A program made the position numbers and the translations under genes. DNA of 64,000 nucleotides from an uncultured Lachnospiraceae bacterium (GTDB lineage: Bacteria; Bacillota; Clostridia; Lachnospirales; Lachnospiraceae), in the NCBI GenBank assembly GCA_947589155.1, contig CANQBH010000001.1:62001-126000 (forward strand). Direction: 5' to 3'. Each line of letters begins with the position of its first letter. The first letter of the stretch is position 1. Under the pieces are notes generated by a model. It worked only from the letters and a program-made list of their open reading frames with translations. It did not search any database and was not told the DNA's origin. Of the stretch, positions 19,969 to 30,158 are shown in pieces.

Positions 19969-20985
19969 ATGAAGACCATAAAGAGGACAAAAAGCGCGGC
20001 GGCGGCAGGGCTGATCCTTGCCATGCTGTTTACGGGATGCGGGAAGATCAACAGCGACGCGGTGCTGATGGAGATCGACGGCGGGAAGGAAACGATCACG
20101 CTGGGTTACGCCAATTTCGCGGCCCGCTATACGCAGTCGCTGTACGACAGCGTTTATCTGTCCTATTACGGAACGGACTATTGGAGTCAGGAAGAAAGCG
20201 GCGAGACGGCGGAGACGTCCGTTAAGGATAATATCCTCGATTCCCTGAAAGAGGAATATGTGCTGAATCAGCACGCAGAGGAATACGATATCGCGCTGAC
20301 TGAGGACGAGGAAGCGGCGGTCAAAAAAGCGGCGGAGGAATTTATCGGGGACAATAGCGAAGAAACGCTGGAAGTGCTCAGCGCCGACGTCGAGACCGTA
20401 ACGAAGTTTTTGACCCAGACGACGATCGCCTCCAAAGTGCGGGAAGCCGTACAGGCGGAGGCCGAGGTCAACATCACGCAGGAAGAAGCGGCGCAGCGCA
20501 CCTTCACCTACGCGTATTTTAATTCCATGACGTACACGGACGACAACGGCAACACCGCGTATTATACGGACGAGGAGCATGAAGCGCTGAAAGAAAAGGC
20601 GGAAGCCCTGACAAACGCGGCGGATCTGGAAACGGAAGGCAAGGAGGCCGGCGCGACGGTGACGACCCATTCCTACGGCGGCGACGATGAAGATACGATG
20701 CCGGAAGCCGTGATAAAGGCGGCGGATGCGTTAAAAGAGGGCGAGATCTCGCCGGTGATCGAAGTGGAGGGCGACGGCTACTATGTACTCCGGCTGGACA
20801 GCGAGTTTGACGAGGAAGCGACGGCCGACAAGATGGAATCCATGGAAAGCGAAGCCAGAGCCGAGTATCTGCAGGATAAGATCGACGGCTGGCTGGAGGA
20901 GACCACATTCAAGGTCAATGAAAAACAGTGGGAGAAGGTAAAATTTGATTCCCTGTTCCGCCAGAAAGAGACGGAAGAAGACTGA
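19969..20985 (+). CDS. PrsA/parvulin-like peptidylprolyl isomerase lipoprotein
   Basis: Lipobox LFTGC; parvulin-like C-terminal segment (DALKEGEISPVIEVEGDGYYVLRLDSEFD). Confidence 0.75.
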   Translation: MKTIKRTKSAAAAGLILAMLFTGCGKINSDAVLMEIDGGKETITLGYANFAARYTQSLYDSVYLSYYGTDYWSQEESGETAETSVKDNILDSLKEEYVLNQHAEEYDIALTEDEEAAVKKAAEEFIGDNSEETLEVLSADVETVTKFLTQTTIASKVREAVQAEAEVNITQEEAAQRTFTYAYFNSMTYTDDNGNTAYYTDEEHEALKEKAEALTNAADLETEGKEAGATVTTHSYGGDDEDTMPEAVIKAADALKEGEISPVIEVEGDGYYVLRLDSEFDEEATADKMESMESEARAEYLQDKIDGWLEETTFKVNEKQWEKVKFDSLFRQKETEED

Positions 20986-21104
20986 TCTTTCGCGCAAGGA
21001 GCGGTCAAAGAGCGGGAACGCAATATTTTGTGGTGCATATTATACTATATATATGATATAATGGTATGAGTGCATCAGGACAATATCTTTTACCGAGGTG
21101 TTTT

Positions 21105-22397
21105 ATGGAACAATTCGTGATTAAAGGCGGGAACGCCGTTTGCGGCGAGGTGGAGATCAGCGGAGCGAAGAACGCCGCGCTGGCCATTCTGGCGGCTGCG
21201 ATTATGACGGATGAAACGGTCACGGTGGAAAATCTGCCGGACGTCAGAGATATCAATATCATGCTGGATGCGCTCAGCGATATCGGCGCGGTCGTGGAGC
21301 GGGTGGACCGGCACACCGCGCATATCAACGGTTCGACGATCGGGCAGTTGAGCGTGGATTACGAGTATATCAAAAAGATACGGGCTTCTTATTATCTTCT
21401 CGGAGCGCTGCTCGGGAAGTACCGTTCCGCCGAGGTGGCGCTGCCGGGCGGATGCGTGATCGGGAGCCGCCCGATCGACCTTCATGTGAAGGGTTTCAAG
21501 GCGTTGGGCGCGGATGTGGACATCAGTTACGGCCTGATCTCGGTCAAGGCGGATCGGCTGACGGGCAGCCACATCTATATGGATAAAGTTTCCGTCGGCG
21601 CGACGATCAACGTGATGATGGCGGCGGCGCTCGCCGAGGGCAAGACGGTCATCGAAAACGCGGCCAAAGAGCCGCACGTCGTAGATGTGGCGAACTTCTT
21701 AAACAGCATGGGCGCGAATATCCGCGGTGCGGGTACCGACGTGATCCGTATCGTCGGCGTGGAAAAACTGCACAAAACGGATTATTCCGTGATTCCGGAT
21801 CAGATCGAAGCGGGGACGTTCATGTGCGCGGTCGCTGCGACCCGCGGCGACGTACTGGTCAAAAACGTCATTCCGAAGCACTTGGAGGCGACGTCGGCAA
21901 AACTGGTCGAGGCGGGATGCCGGATTCAGGAATTTGACGACGCGGTCCGCGTGATCTGCGACGGCCCGCTGGTGCATACGCAGATCACAACGCTGCCGTA
22001 TCCGGGCTATCCGACGGATATGCAGCCGCAGATGACGGCGGTCCTCGGCATGGCGGAGGGCACGAGCACCGTTACGGAGAGCATTTTTGAGAACCGCTTC
22101 AAATATGTAGACGAACTGGCGCGCATGGGCGCGGATATTCAGGTGGAAAGCAATATCGCGATCATCCGCGGCGTCAGAGGATACACGGGCGCAAGAGTCT
22201 GCGCGCCGGATCTGCGGGCGGGCGCGGCGCTTGTCATCGCGGGGCTTGCCGCGGACGGAATCACGATCGTGGACGATATCCATTACATACAGCGCGGCTA
22301 TGAGAATTTTGAAGGGAAACTCCGGCAGCTCGGGGCGCAGATCGAGCGTACCTGCTGCGAAAAGGAGATCCAGAAATTCATGCTTCAGGTATCGTAA
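21105..22397 (+). CDS. murA: UDP-N-acetylglucosamine 1-carboxyvinyltransferase
   Basis: MEQFVIKGGNAVCGEVEISGAKNAALAIL; PGYPTDMQPQ; start 21105 after GAGGTG. Confidence 0.97.
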   Translation: MEQFVIKGGNAVCGEVEISGAKNAALAILAAAIMTDETVTVENLPDVRDINIMLDALSDIGAVVERVDRHTAHINGSTIGQLSVDYEYIKKIRASYYLLGALLGKYRSAEVALPGGCVIGSRPIDLHVKGFKALGADVDISYGLISVKADRLTGSHIYMDKVSVGATINVMMAAALAEGKTVIENAAKEPHVVDVANFLNSMGANIRGAGTDVIRIVGVEKLHKTDYSVIPDQIEAGTFMCAVAATRGDVLVKNVIPKHLEATSAKLVEAGCRIQEFDDAVRVICDGPLVHTQITTLPYPGYPTDMQPQMTAVLGMAEGTSTVTESIFENRFKYVDELARMGADIQVESNIAIIRGVRGYTGARVCAPDLRAGAALVIAGLAADGITIVDDIHYIQRGYENFEGKLRQLGAQIERTCCEKEIQKFMLQVS

Positions 22398-22427
22398 GCG
22401 CGGCACGGCAAACAGAATAGAAAAAGC

Positions 22428-22458
22428 AACGAGGCGATCTGCGGGTCGGCTCGTTTTT
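22428..22458 (+). terminator. Candidate terminator after murA
   Basis: ACGAG...CTCGT short stem followed by an eight-T run. Confidence 0.45.
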
Positions 22459-22570
22459 TTTGAAAGTTTTTTGGAATGTGAGAAGTAATCTTGACTTTTG
22501 CGCGGATCGGCCGCATAATTATTACGAAAAAAGGTGGCAATACAATATTTTCCGTAATAGGGAGGACAAT

Positions 22571-23824
22571 ATGGAGATCAAGCGCGACATCTATCTGGAT
22601 CGGTTGATCCGGCGCAAGAAGAACGGGCTGATAAAGATCGTGACGGGCGTCCGCCGGTGCGGCAAGTCCTATCTGCTGTTCAATCTGTTCCACGATCATC
22701 TGCTGGCGCAGGGCGTGAACGAAGACCATATCATCGAGGTCGCTCTGGATGACCGCAGCAATAAAGAACTGCGGGATCCCGACAACATGCTGCGCTATGT
22801 AAAAGAGAGGATCGTTGATGGGGACACCTACTATATTATTCTGGACGAGGTGCAGCTTCTTGCCGAGTTCGAGGACGTGCTGAACAGTTTTCTGCATATC
22901 CGCAATGCGGATGTATATGTGACCGGCAGCAATTCCAAATTCCTCTCCTCGGATCTGGTGACGGAATTTCGCGGCCGCGGAGATGAGATACGCATCCATC
23001 CGCTCTCCTTCCGCGAGTATTGCTCTGTTTATTCGGGCAGCGAGGAGGAAGCGTGGGACGATTATGTTACTTACGGCGGCCTTCCGCTGATCCTTACCCG
23101 TGAAACGCCGGAGGAAAAAGCGGAATATCTGATATCGCTGTTTCAAAAAGTGTATCTCAGCGACATCGTCGACCGTCATAAGGTGCGCAACCGCGAAGAA
23201 CTGGATGAAATGGTGGACATCCTTGCTTCCGCCGTCGGATCGCTGACCAATCCGACGAAACTTTCAAATACTTTCAAAACGGTTAAGAAAAAAAATATCA
23301 GCGACAAGACGCTGAATAAGTATATGGAATATCTGACGGACGCTTTTCTGGTGAGCAAGGCGGCCCGTTACGATATCAGGGGCCGAAAGTATATCGGTTC
23401 TCCGGCAAAGTTCTACTTTGAGGACTCGGGGCTTCGCAACGCAAGGCTGAACTTCCGGCAGATGGAAGAAAACCATATCATGGAAAATATCATCTATAAC
23501 GAACTGCGTATCCGCGGATTCCGCGTGGACGTGGGGCTGGTGGAACAGTTCGGCAGAAACAGCGAAAATAAAACGGTAAAAAAGAAACTTGAGGTGGATT
23601 TTGTCGCGGCCCGCGGCGGTGAAAAATATTATATCCAGTCCGCGTTTGCCATAGATTCCCAAGAAAAGAGAGAGCAGGAAGAGCGCGCGCTCAACGCGAT
23701 CGGCGACTCCTTTAAGAAGATCATCGTCGTGCGCGATCCGATCAGGGCGCGCAGAAACGATCAGGGAATCGTGACCGTCGGCGTCAGGAATTTCCTTCTG
23801 GATGCGAACAGCTTGAATCTGTAA
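22571..23824 (+). CDS. AAA ATPase of the DUF4143 type
   Basis: IKIVTGVRRCGKSYLLFNLF Walker A, YYIILDEVQ, C-terminal PD-(D/E)XK-like LEVDFVAARGGEKYYIQ; upstream TTGACT-17 nt-CATAAT. Confidence 0.85.
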   Translation: MEIKRDIYLDRLIRRKKNGLIKIVTGVRRCGKSYLLFNLFHDHLLAQGVNEDHIIEVALDDRSNKELRDPDNMLRYVKERIVDGDTYYIILDEVQLLAEFEDVLNSFLHIRNADVYVTGSNSKFLSSDLVTEFRGRGDEIRIHPLSFREYCSVYSGSEEEAWDDYVTYGGLPLILTRETPEEKAEYLISLFQKVYLSDIVDRHKVRNREELDEMVDILASAVGSLTNPTKLSNTFKTVKKKNISDKTLNKYMEYLTDAFLVSKAARYDIRGRKYIGSPAKFYFEDSGLRNARLNFRQMEENHIMENIIYNELRIRGFRVDVGLVEQFGRNSENKTVKKKLEVDFVAARGGEKYYIQSAFAIDSQEKREQEERALNAIGDSFKKIIVVRDPIRARRNDQGIVTVGVRNFLLDANSLNL

Positions 23825-23859
23825 GGCCGCCGGATAAGATGGCAGACCAAACAGGAGGC

Positions 23860-25053
23860 TTACAGGATCGAGCGGATGAACAGTTCTTTGTTTTCCGGAT
23901 CGCAGAGGTCGATCAGATCGCCCCAGTCCGTCTTGATGATCGGGCGGGAGAGTTTGCTCTCGTTCAGGAAGACCACGGAACCCGTCGTGCCGTTGTTGAG
24001 GAGGACGCGGCTGTTGTTGTAGCAGTTTGCGACCCGCTTCAAGAAGGTATAGATCACATGCGGGTTATATTTCTGGAAGCCGTCCTGCTCAAACGCGGAG
24101 ATGACCTGAAACGCGCATAAAGGCGCGCGGTAAGAACGCGCCGCGGTCATCGCGTCATAGACGTCGGCGATCGCGATGATGGAGGCGAAGTCGTCGATCT
24201 CGTCTCCCGAAAGGTGGCGCGGATAGCCGGAGCCGTCGAAGCGTTCATGGTGCTGGAGGGCGGCAAGTTTGATCCGCGTATCCAGACGCGTCGGCTTTAA
24301 GATGGAGTAGCCGAGTTTTGCATGGCTGCGGATCGTTTCAAATTCTTCATCCGTCAGAGAGTCCTGCTTGTTGAGGATCTCCGGCGGGATCTGCGTCTTG
24401 CCGATGTCGTGGAGCAGTCCGGCAAGGGTCAGCGTATCCAGATCGCCAAGCGAAAAATGCAGCCATTTCCCGATCGCGCGCGCGATGAGCGCCACGTTGA
24501 GGGAATGGGCGTAGACCGTGTCGTCCACGGAACGGATATTGTTATTGTGGATCATGTCGAAGATCTCCAGAGAAGTCTTCGACGCAAACATATCGGAAGC
24601 ATCGTCCAGAAGATCTTTGCAGAGATTCGGCGAGTCGTTTCCGTCGATGAGTTCGTTGAAATTATTCATCAGGTTGACGATGTTCTGGGAATAACTAGTC
24701 TGAAACGCCTGAAATTTCGGAGAAGCCTGCATCCTTTGGGAATAAAAGTGCGTGGAACTTTCCGGTACGGCCGCGGGCGCGGGTTCTTCGGGAGCATCCT
24801 GCGGGGCTTCTTCCGCCGGAGTTTCTTCCGGAAGCGGTTCAATAGGCGCGGCGGCGGAAGGATCCGGCGCGTTGCAGCGGTTGTAGGAATCTTTGGTGAT
24901 ATAGACAGCGTCGATCCGGTAAAAGGTAAGGCGCGCGATCATCTGCGATGTGAGCGTGACCTGCGCGGGCGCGATCTCCTGCCCGTGTTTTGACTTGATC
25001 GGTTTGGCCGTCACCATTCCGGATTTTAATTTTGAAGTAGAAACTTTTATCAT
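23860..25053 (-). CDS. HD-GYP domain protein (putative c-di-GMP phosphodiesterase)
   Basis: LLHDIGKTQIPPEIL, HHERFDGSGYPRHLSG, IIAIADVYDAMTAARSYR. Confidence 0.92.
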   Translation of the reverse strand: MIKVSTSKLKSGMVTAKPIKSKHGQEIAPAQVTLTSQMIARLTFYRIDAVYITKDSYNRCNAPDPSAAAPIEPLPEETPAEEAPQDAPEEPAPAAVPESSTHFYSQRMQASPKFQAFQTSYSQNIVNLMNNFNELIDGNDSPNLCKDLLDDASDMFASKTSLEIFDMIHNNNIRSVDDTVYAHSLNVALIARAIGKWLHFSLGDLDTLTLAGLLHDIGKTQIPPEILNKQDSLTDEEFETIRSHAKLGYSILKPTRLDTRIKLAALQHHERFDGSGYPRHLSGDEIDDFASIIAIADVYDAMTAARSYRAPLCAFQVISAFEQDGFQKYNPHVIYTFLKRVANCYNNSRVLLNNGTTGSVVFLNESKLSRPIIKTDWGDLIDLCDPENKELFIRSIL

Positions 25054-25260
25054 TCCTCATCACCCGCCGCAATCTGATTATTTTTACTGTAAAAATACAA
25101 ATCTCCACCTAATAGAATAGCACGATTCGTTAAAAGTGTCAAAATTGCTATACAATTAAGGTAAAATGTATTTTGTCGGGTTGACAAGCGCGGCTTTTGA
25201 GGTGTAAAGTCGTCTCTGAAAAAAGCCACAAAACAGTTTGATAAAGGAAGGTAAGGAACA

Positions 25261-26442
25261 ATGGAAAAGTTATTATTTACGTCTGAGTCCGTTACGGAAG
25301 GACATCCGGACAAAGTCTGCGACGCTGTTTCCGACGCTATTCTGGACGCCTGCATGGAACAGGATCCGATGAGCCGCGTTGCTTGCGAAACGGCGGCCTG
25401 CACCGGTTTTATCCTTGTGACCGGCGAGATCACGACCAAGGCTTCTCTCGATATTCCGGAGATCGTGCGCAAGACGGTCCTTGAGATCGGTTACGACGAC
25501 GGAAAAAAAGGAATCGACGGACATTCCTGCGCCGTGATGGTCGCGCTCGACCGCCAGTCCGCGGATATCGCGATGGGCGTTGACAAAGCGCTGGAAGCAA
25601 AGGAAGGTTCTCTGGGCGACGATCTGGATACCGGCGCGGGCGATCAGGGAATGATGTTCGGTTACGCGACGAATGAAACGGAAGAATATATGCCGTATCC
25701 AATCTCGCTGGCGCACAAACTGGCGCTGCAGCTTGCCAAGGTACGCAAGGACGGCACGCTGCCGTATCTGCGTCCGGACGGAAAGACGCAGGTCTCCGTA
25801 GAATACGATGAGCAGGGAAAGCCGAAGCGTCTTGAGGCGGTCGTGCTCTCTACCCAGCATGACGACGATGTGACGCAGGAGCAGATCCATGAGGATATCA
25901 AGCGGTGCGTTTTTGATCCGATCCTTCCGCCGGAGATGATCGACAGGGATACCAAATTCTTCATCAATCCGACCGGACGTTTTGTGATCGGCGGCCCGAA
26001 CGGCGATGCCGGACTGACCGGAAGAAAGATCATCGTAGATACTTACGGCGGCATGGCGCGCCACGGCGGCGGCGCATTCTCCGGCAAAGACTGCACGAAG
26101 GTGGACCGTTCCGCAGCGTATGCGGCGCGTTATGTGGCAAAGAATATCGTTGCCGCAGGCCTTGCCGACAAGTGCGAGATCCAGTTGTCCTATGCGATCG
26201 GCGTCGCAAAACCGACGTCCGTCATGGTCGATACCTTCGGCACCGGAAAGATCTCAGATGAAAAACTGGTCGAGATCGTCCGTGAGAATTTCGACCTGCG
26301 TCCGGCAGGCATCATCAAGATGCTCGACCTTCGCCGCCCGATCTACCGTCAGACGGCCGCATACGGACATTTCGGAAGGAACGATCTGGATCTGCCGTGG
26401 GAGTTGACCGATAAGGCGGAAGCCCTTAAAAAATATTTATAA
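25261..26442 (+). CDS. metK: S-adenosylmethionine synthetase
   Basis: [56 protein letters not shown]. Confidence 0.98.
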   Translation: MEKLLFTSESVTEGHPDKVCDAVSDAILDACMEQDPMSRVACETAACTGFILVTGEITTKASLDIPEIVRKTVLEIGYDDGKKGIDGHSCAVMVALDRQSADIAMGVDKALEAKEGSLGDDLDTGAGDQGMMFGYATNETEEYMPYPISLAHKLALQLAKVRKDGTLPYLRPDGKTQVSVEYDEQGKPKRLEAVVLSTQHDDDVTQEQIHEDIKRCVFDPILPPEMIDRDTKFFINPTGRFVIGGPNGDAGLTGRKIIVDTYGGMARHGGGAFSGKDCTKVDRSAAYAARYVAKNIVAAGLADKCEIQLSYAIGVAKPTSVMVDTFGTGKISDEKLVEIVRENFDLRPAGIIKMLDLRRPIYRQTAAYGHFGRNDLDLPWELTDKAEALKKYL

Positions 26443-26464
26443 ATCTTAAATTTTCATGAAAACG

Positions 26465-26487
26465 CGGACAAACGGGGCATTTGTCCG
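26465..26487. repeat. Inverted repeat CGGACAAA-N7-TTTGTCCG
   Basis: Perfect 8-bp arms upstream of a TATAAT (26498-26503). Confidence 0.7.
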
Positions 26488-26506
26488 AAAGAAGTGTTAT
26501 AATGAC

Positions 26507-26538
26507 CGTGGGATCGGTAAAGATCCCGCGGTTTTTTT
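26507..26538 (+). terminator. Terminator-like hairpin (metK terminator or leader attenuator of the two-component system)
   Basis: CCGTGGGATC-GGTAAA-GATCCCGCGG-TTTTTTT, 10-bp stem with one G.U pair. Confidence 0.75.
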
Positions 26539-26558
26539 ACGGACAGAGGGTTTTTGAT

Positions 26559-27701
26559 ATGAAACTTCGGACAAGGCTCGTTATTTCTTTCTGTATCATC
26601 CTGTTTCTTCCGATCATAATGGCGGGAGGGCTTCTCTACGCCGTGACGGCGGTTTTGCCGACGCTGGATATCGCAAAGACGCACAACGAATACGAATATA
26701 TCCGGCGACTTCCCGGCTTTCAGCAGTTGGCCGCGGATATGTTCACCGCGGTGGTCGTGATCCTCGTCATCACCGCGATCATCCTTATCATCTGGACATA
26801 CAGCGGGATCATTTCCCGCGTCCGCCAGTTGAACCGCGCGGCGGACAATATACGGGAAGGCAACCTTGACTTTACGATCGATACAAAGGGCGGGGACGAG
26901 ATCAGCGAACTCAGCGAAAGTTTTGAAGCCATGCGCCGCCGCCTGCAGCGCAACGCGCAGGAAAAACTCGACGCGGAGCAGGAACAGCGGGCGCTGATCG
27001 CCAACATCGCGCACGACCTCAAAACGCCGATCACCGCGATCAAAGGATACGCGGAAGGGATCCTGGACGGCGTGGCGGACACGCCGGAAAAACAGGAGCG
27101 CTACATCCGCACCATATTCAACAAAGCCAATGAACTCAACACGCTGATCAACGAACTGACGTTGTATGCGGACATCGACACGAACCGGATCCCGTACAAC
27201 TTCTGCAAACTGAACGTACAGGATTATTTTTCGGACTGCGTCGAGGCGCTGGAAATGGATCTGGAAAATCAGCATATCCGCCTTTCATACAGCAACGAGG
27301 TGGATGCGGACGTTATGATGATCGCCGATCCCGAGCAGCTGAGCAGGGTCATCCACAACATCATCGGCAACTCCGTCAAGTACATGCGCGCGGCGGAGCC
27401 GTCCTATATCACGCTGCGGGTGAGGGACGTCGGCGATTTTGTGCAGATCGAGATCGGGGACAACGGCAAAGGGATTGCCGCGAAGGATCTGCCCCATATC
27501 TTCGACCGGTTTTACCGCGCGGACGAATCCCGCAATTCCGCGGCGGGGGGAAGCGGGATCGGCCTTTCCATCGTAAGAAAGATCTTAGAGGATCACGGCG
27601 GCAAGATCTGGGCGACGAGCAGGGAAGGCGCGGGCACGACGATGCATTTTGTATTGCGTAAATATCAGGAGGCGGCAAATGAGAAAAGTTCTGATCATTG
27701 A
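26559..27701 (+). CDS. HAMP-domain sensor histidine kinase
   Basis: H-box LIANIAHDLKTPITAIKGYAEGI; HATPase GDNGKGIAAKDLPHIFDRFYRADESRN; two TM segments. Confidence 0.92.
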   Translation: MKLRTRLVISFCIILFLPIIMAGGLLYAVTAVLPTLDIAKTHNEYEYIRRLPGFQQLAADMFTAVVVILVITAIILIIWTYSGIISRVRQLNRAADNIREGNLDFTIDTKGGDEISELSESFEAMRRRLQRNAQEKLDAEQEQRALIANIAHDLKTPITAIKGYAEGILDGVADTPEKQERYIRTIFNKANELNTLINELTLYADIDTNRIPYNFCKLNVQDYFSDCVEALEMDLENQHIRLSYSNEVDADVMMIADPEQLSRVIHNIIGNSVKYMRAAEPSYITLRVRDVGDFVQIEIGDNGKGIAAKDLPHIFDRFYRADESRNSAAGGSGIGLSIVRKILEDHGGKIWATSREGAGTTMHFVLRKYQEAANEKSSDH

Positions 27702-28371
27702 AGATGAATTGGCGATCGCGGAACTGGAAAAGGACTATCTGGAACTGAGCGATTTTTCGGTGGATATCGAGACGAACGGGCAGAGCGGCTGCAAGCGGGC
27801 GCTGGAGTCCGATTACGACATCTTTATCCTGGATCTCATGCTTCCGGATATGGACGGGTTCAACATCTGCAAGGAGATCCGCAGTAAAAAGAACACGCCG
27901 ATCCTTCTGGTATCCGCCAGAAAAGAAGACATCGACAAGATCCGCGGCCTCGGCCTCGGCGCGGACGACTACATCACCAAGCCGTTTTCCCCGAGCGAAC
28001 TGGTCGCAAGGGTCAAGGCGCATCTGGCGCGGTACGACCGCCTGATCGGGAGCGCCGCCGCGCAGAAGAACGACGTGATCCAGATCCGCGAGATCCGGAT
28101 CGACGTTACGGCGCGCAGGGTCTGGGTGCGCGGCGAGGAAGTGCCGTTTACGACCAAAGAGTTTGAACTTCTGGTCTTCCTTGCGAGCCATCCGAACCGC
28201 GTGTTCAGCAAGCAGGAAATCTTTCAGGAGATCTGGGATATGGAGTCCGTGGGGGATATCGCGACGGTCACGGTCCACATCAAGAAGATCCGCGAAAAAT
28301 TAGAACTCAACAGCAACAAACCGCAGTATGTCGAAACGATCTGGGGCGTCGGCTACCGGTTTCGGGTATAA
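27679..28371 (+). CDS. OmpR-family response regulator
   Basis: MRKVLIIEDELAIAELEKDYL, FILDLMLPDMDGF, C-terminal winged helix VGDIATVTVHIKKIREKLE...VETIWGVGYRFRV. Confidence 0.95.
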   Translation: MRKVLIIEDELAIAELEKDYLELSDFSVDIETNGQSGCKRALESDYDIFILDLMLPDMDGFNICKEIRSKKNTPILLVSARKEDIDKIRGLGLGADDYITKPFSPSELVARVKAHLARYDRLIGSAAAQKNDVIQIREIRIDVTARRVWVRGEEVPFTTKEFELLVFLASHPNRVFSKQEIFQEIWDMESVGDIATVTVHIKKIREKLELNSNKPQYVETIWGVGYRFRV

Positions 28372-28374
28372 GCG

Positions 28375-29073
28375 ATGCAGGAAAATTGGAACGCCGAAGA
28401 ATTGATCGTTTGGGAGGATGCGGATATCCTCGTCTGCCATAAGCCGCCGGGGCTTGCCGTGCAGACCGCGCGGGTCGGCGGGACGGACATGGAGAGCCTT
28501 TTGAAGAACCGCCGCGCGGCGCGCGGGGAGGACGCGTATCTGGGGATCGTCCATCGTCTGGATCAGCCGGTCGAAGGCCTGCTGGTCTTTGCCAAGACAA
28601 AGGAGGCCGCGTCGTTTCTCAGCCGCGAACTGCAGGGCGACCGCTTCACCAAGCGTTACTACGCGGTTACGGAAGGGCGCAGACTGCCGCCGGAGGCAGT
28701 GCTTGAAGACGACATGGCAAAGGACGCAAAGAACCGGAGAGCCGTGATCCTGCCTCGCGCAAGCGCGGGGGCCAAACATGCAAAACTGCGTTACCGCGTG
28801 CTCGCGGAAACAGAGGACAGGCAGTTGGTGGAGATCGTTTTGGAGACGGGGCGGTTCCATCAGATCCGCCTGCAGTTTTCCCACCGCGGATCGCCGATCG
28901 CGGGCGATAAAAAATACGGCGGATCGCCTTCGGACGTGCCGCTCTGCCTCTGCGCCTGCGAACTTTCGTTCCGCCATCCGCGCACGGGCGAGGAGATGCG
29001 CTTTCGGATCCGGCCGCGCGGCGAAGGATTCTTACTTTTTTCGGAGCGGGAAGAAGAACTGTTTCCGGTATGA
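28375..29073 (+). CDS. RluA-family pseudouridine synthase
   Basis: GIVHRLDQPVEGLLVFAKT; ETGRFHQIRLQFSHRGSPIAGDKKYGG. Confidence 0.9.
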   Translation: MQENWNAEELIVWEDADILVCHKPPGLAVQTARVGGTDMESLLKNRRAARGEDAYLGIVHRLDQPVEGLLVFAKTKEAASFLSRELQGDRFTKRYYAVTEGRRLPPEAVLEDDMAKDAKNRRAVILPRASAGAKHAKLRYRVLAETEDRQLVEIVLETGRFHQIRLQFSHRGSPIAGDKKYGGSPSDVPLCLCACELSFRHPRTGEEMRFRIRPRGEGFLLFSEREEELFPV

Positions 29074-29101
29074 CTTGCAAAAAACTGCGCATACTTCCTG
29101 T

Positions 29102-30061
29102 ATGGAGCAGAATCATCATATCATCCGAAACGGAATCAAACTGATCGGGATCACGCTGGTGGTGTTCGCTTTCATGAAGTGGGCGCTGCCCATGGTGCTC
29201 CCGTTTTTTATCGCCTATTTTCTGGCGTGCCTGATCAAGCGCGAGAAAAAAGAAAAGCGCTGGCCGCTGGTGGTCACGGCAATGATCGCGGCGCTTGTCC
29301 TGTTTCTCATCGGCGTCCTCTGCTATTTCCTCTCGAGGGAATTTGAAGAACTTTGGAGCCGCAGGAACGAATTGCTGCAATGGAAGGGCGCGGCGTCTTC
29401 GGGGCTGGTCGGACAACTCTACACCAAACTGATCGAAAAGTTCTCGGCGGAGGAGATCACGGAGCAGCTGGCGGAGCGGCTGACAACGTCCTTCGACGGC
29501 GCGGGCGGGGCGCTCGGCGGTTTCGTCGCGGTGGCGGTCACGCTTGTGGCGGCGGCGCTGATGGTCAAAGACTACGATCTTTTGCAGGAATTCCTGCGAA
29601 AAAACACGATCGGCCATGTCATCGTCTCGCTCGCCAAAGATCTGTCCGTGGCGGGCGGCGATTATCTGAAGGCGCAGGGGCAGATCATGCTGATCGTGAC
29701 GGCGACCTGCGTCGTATCGCTGTGGCTGGTCGGGAACCCTTACGCGCTGCTGGAGGGGATCGTGATTGGGATCTGCGACGCCCTCCCGTTTATCGGGACG
29801 TCTCTGGTCTTCCTGCCGTGGGCGGCCGTCATGTTCTTTAGGAAAAACTTTGCCAAAGGGCTTTACTATCTCTTTCTGGCGGGGCTGACCAGCCTGCTGC
29901 GGCAGTTCCTGGAACCGAAACTGATCGGACAGCGCGTGGGAGCCAATCCCCTTGTCGTTTTGATCAGCATTTATCTGGGCCTGCAGATCTACGGGATCTG
30001 GGGCGTGGTCCTCGGCCCGGCGAGCGCGTTTTTGATTTGGGAAATTTACCGTTTTACCTAA
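29102..30061 (+). CDS. AI-2E family / YtvI-like integral membrane protein
   Basis: Multiple TM helices; C-terminal FLEPKLIGQRVGANPLVVLISIYLGLQIYGIWGVVLGP. Confidence 0.85.
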   Translation: MEQNHHIIRNGIKLIGITLVVFAFMKWALPMVLPFFIAYFLACLIKREKKEKRWPLVVTAMIAALVLFLIGVLCYFLSREFEELWSRRNELLQWKGAASSGLVGQLYTKLIEKFSAEEITEQLAERLTTSFDGAGGALGGFVAVAVTLVAAALMVKDYDLLQEFLRKNTIGHVIVSLAKDLSVAGGDYLKAQGQIMLIVTATCVVSLWLVGNPYALLEGIVIGICDALPFIGTSLVFLPWAAVMFFRKNFAKGLYYLFLAGLTSLLRQFLEPKLIGQRVGANPLVVLISIYLGLQIYGIWGVVLGPASAFLIWEIYRFT

Positions 30062-30158
30062 GATCGGCGGCGCGGCTCTTGCAACCTTCGGCGCTTTTTG
30101 TTAGAATAGCCCATAACGGAATTTGAGAGGATGGAACAGACAAAAAGGAGCGAGAAGC

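Noticed and set aside
25084-25260. SAM riboswitch upstream of metK
   Set aside because: Checked for a SAM-I-like core; only a weak GGCTTTT/AAAAGCC pairing is present, with no recognisable riboswitch core or terminator arrangement.
29060-29101. SigE-like promoter for the YtvI-like gene (GTATGACT-N14-CATACTTC)
   Set aside because: Poor -35 and -10 matches, and the implied TSS would fall at or after the ATG at 29102.
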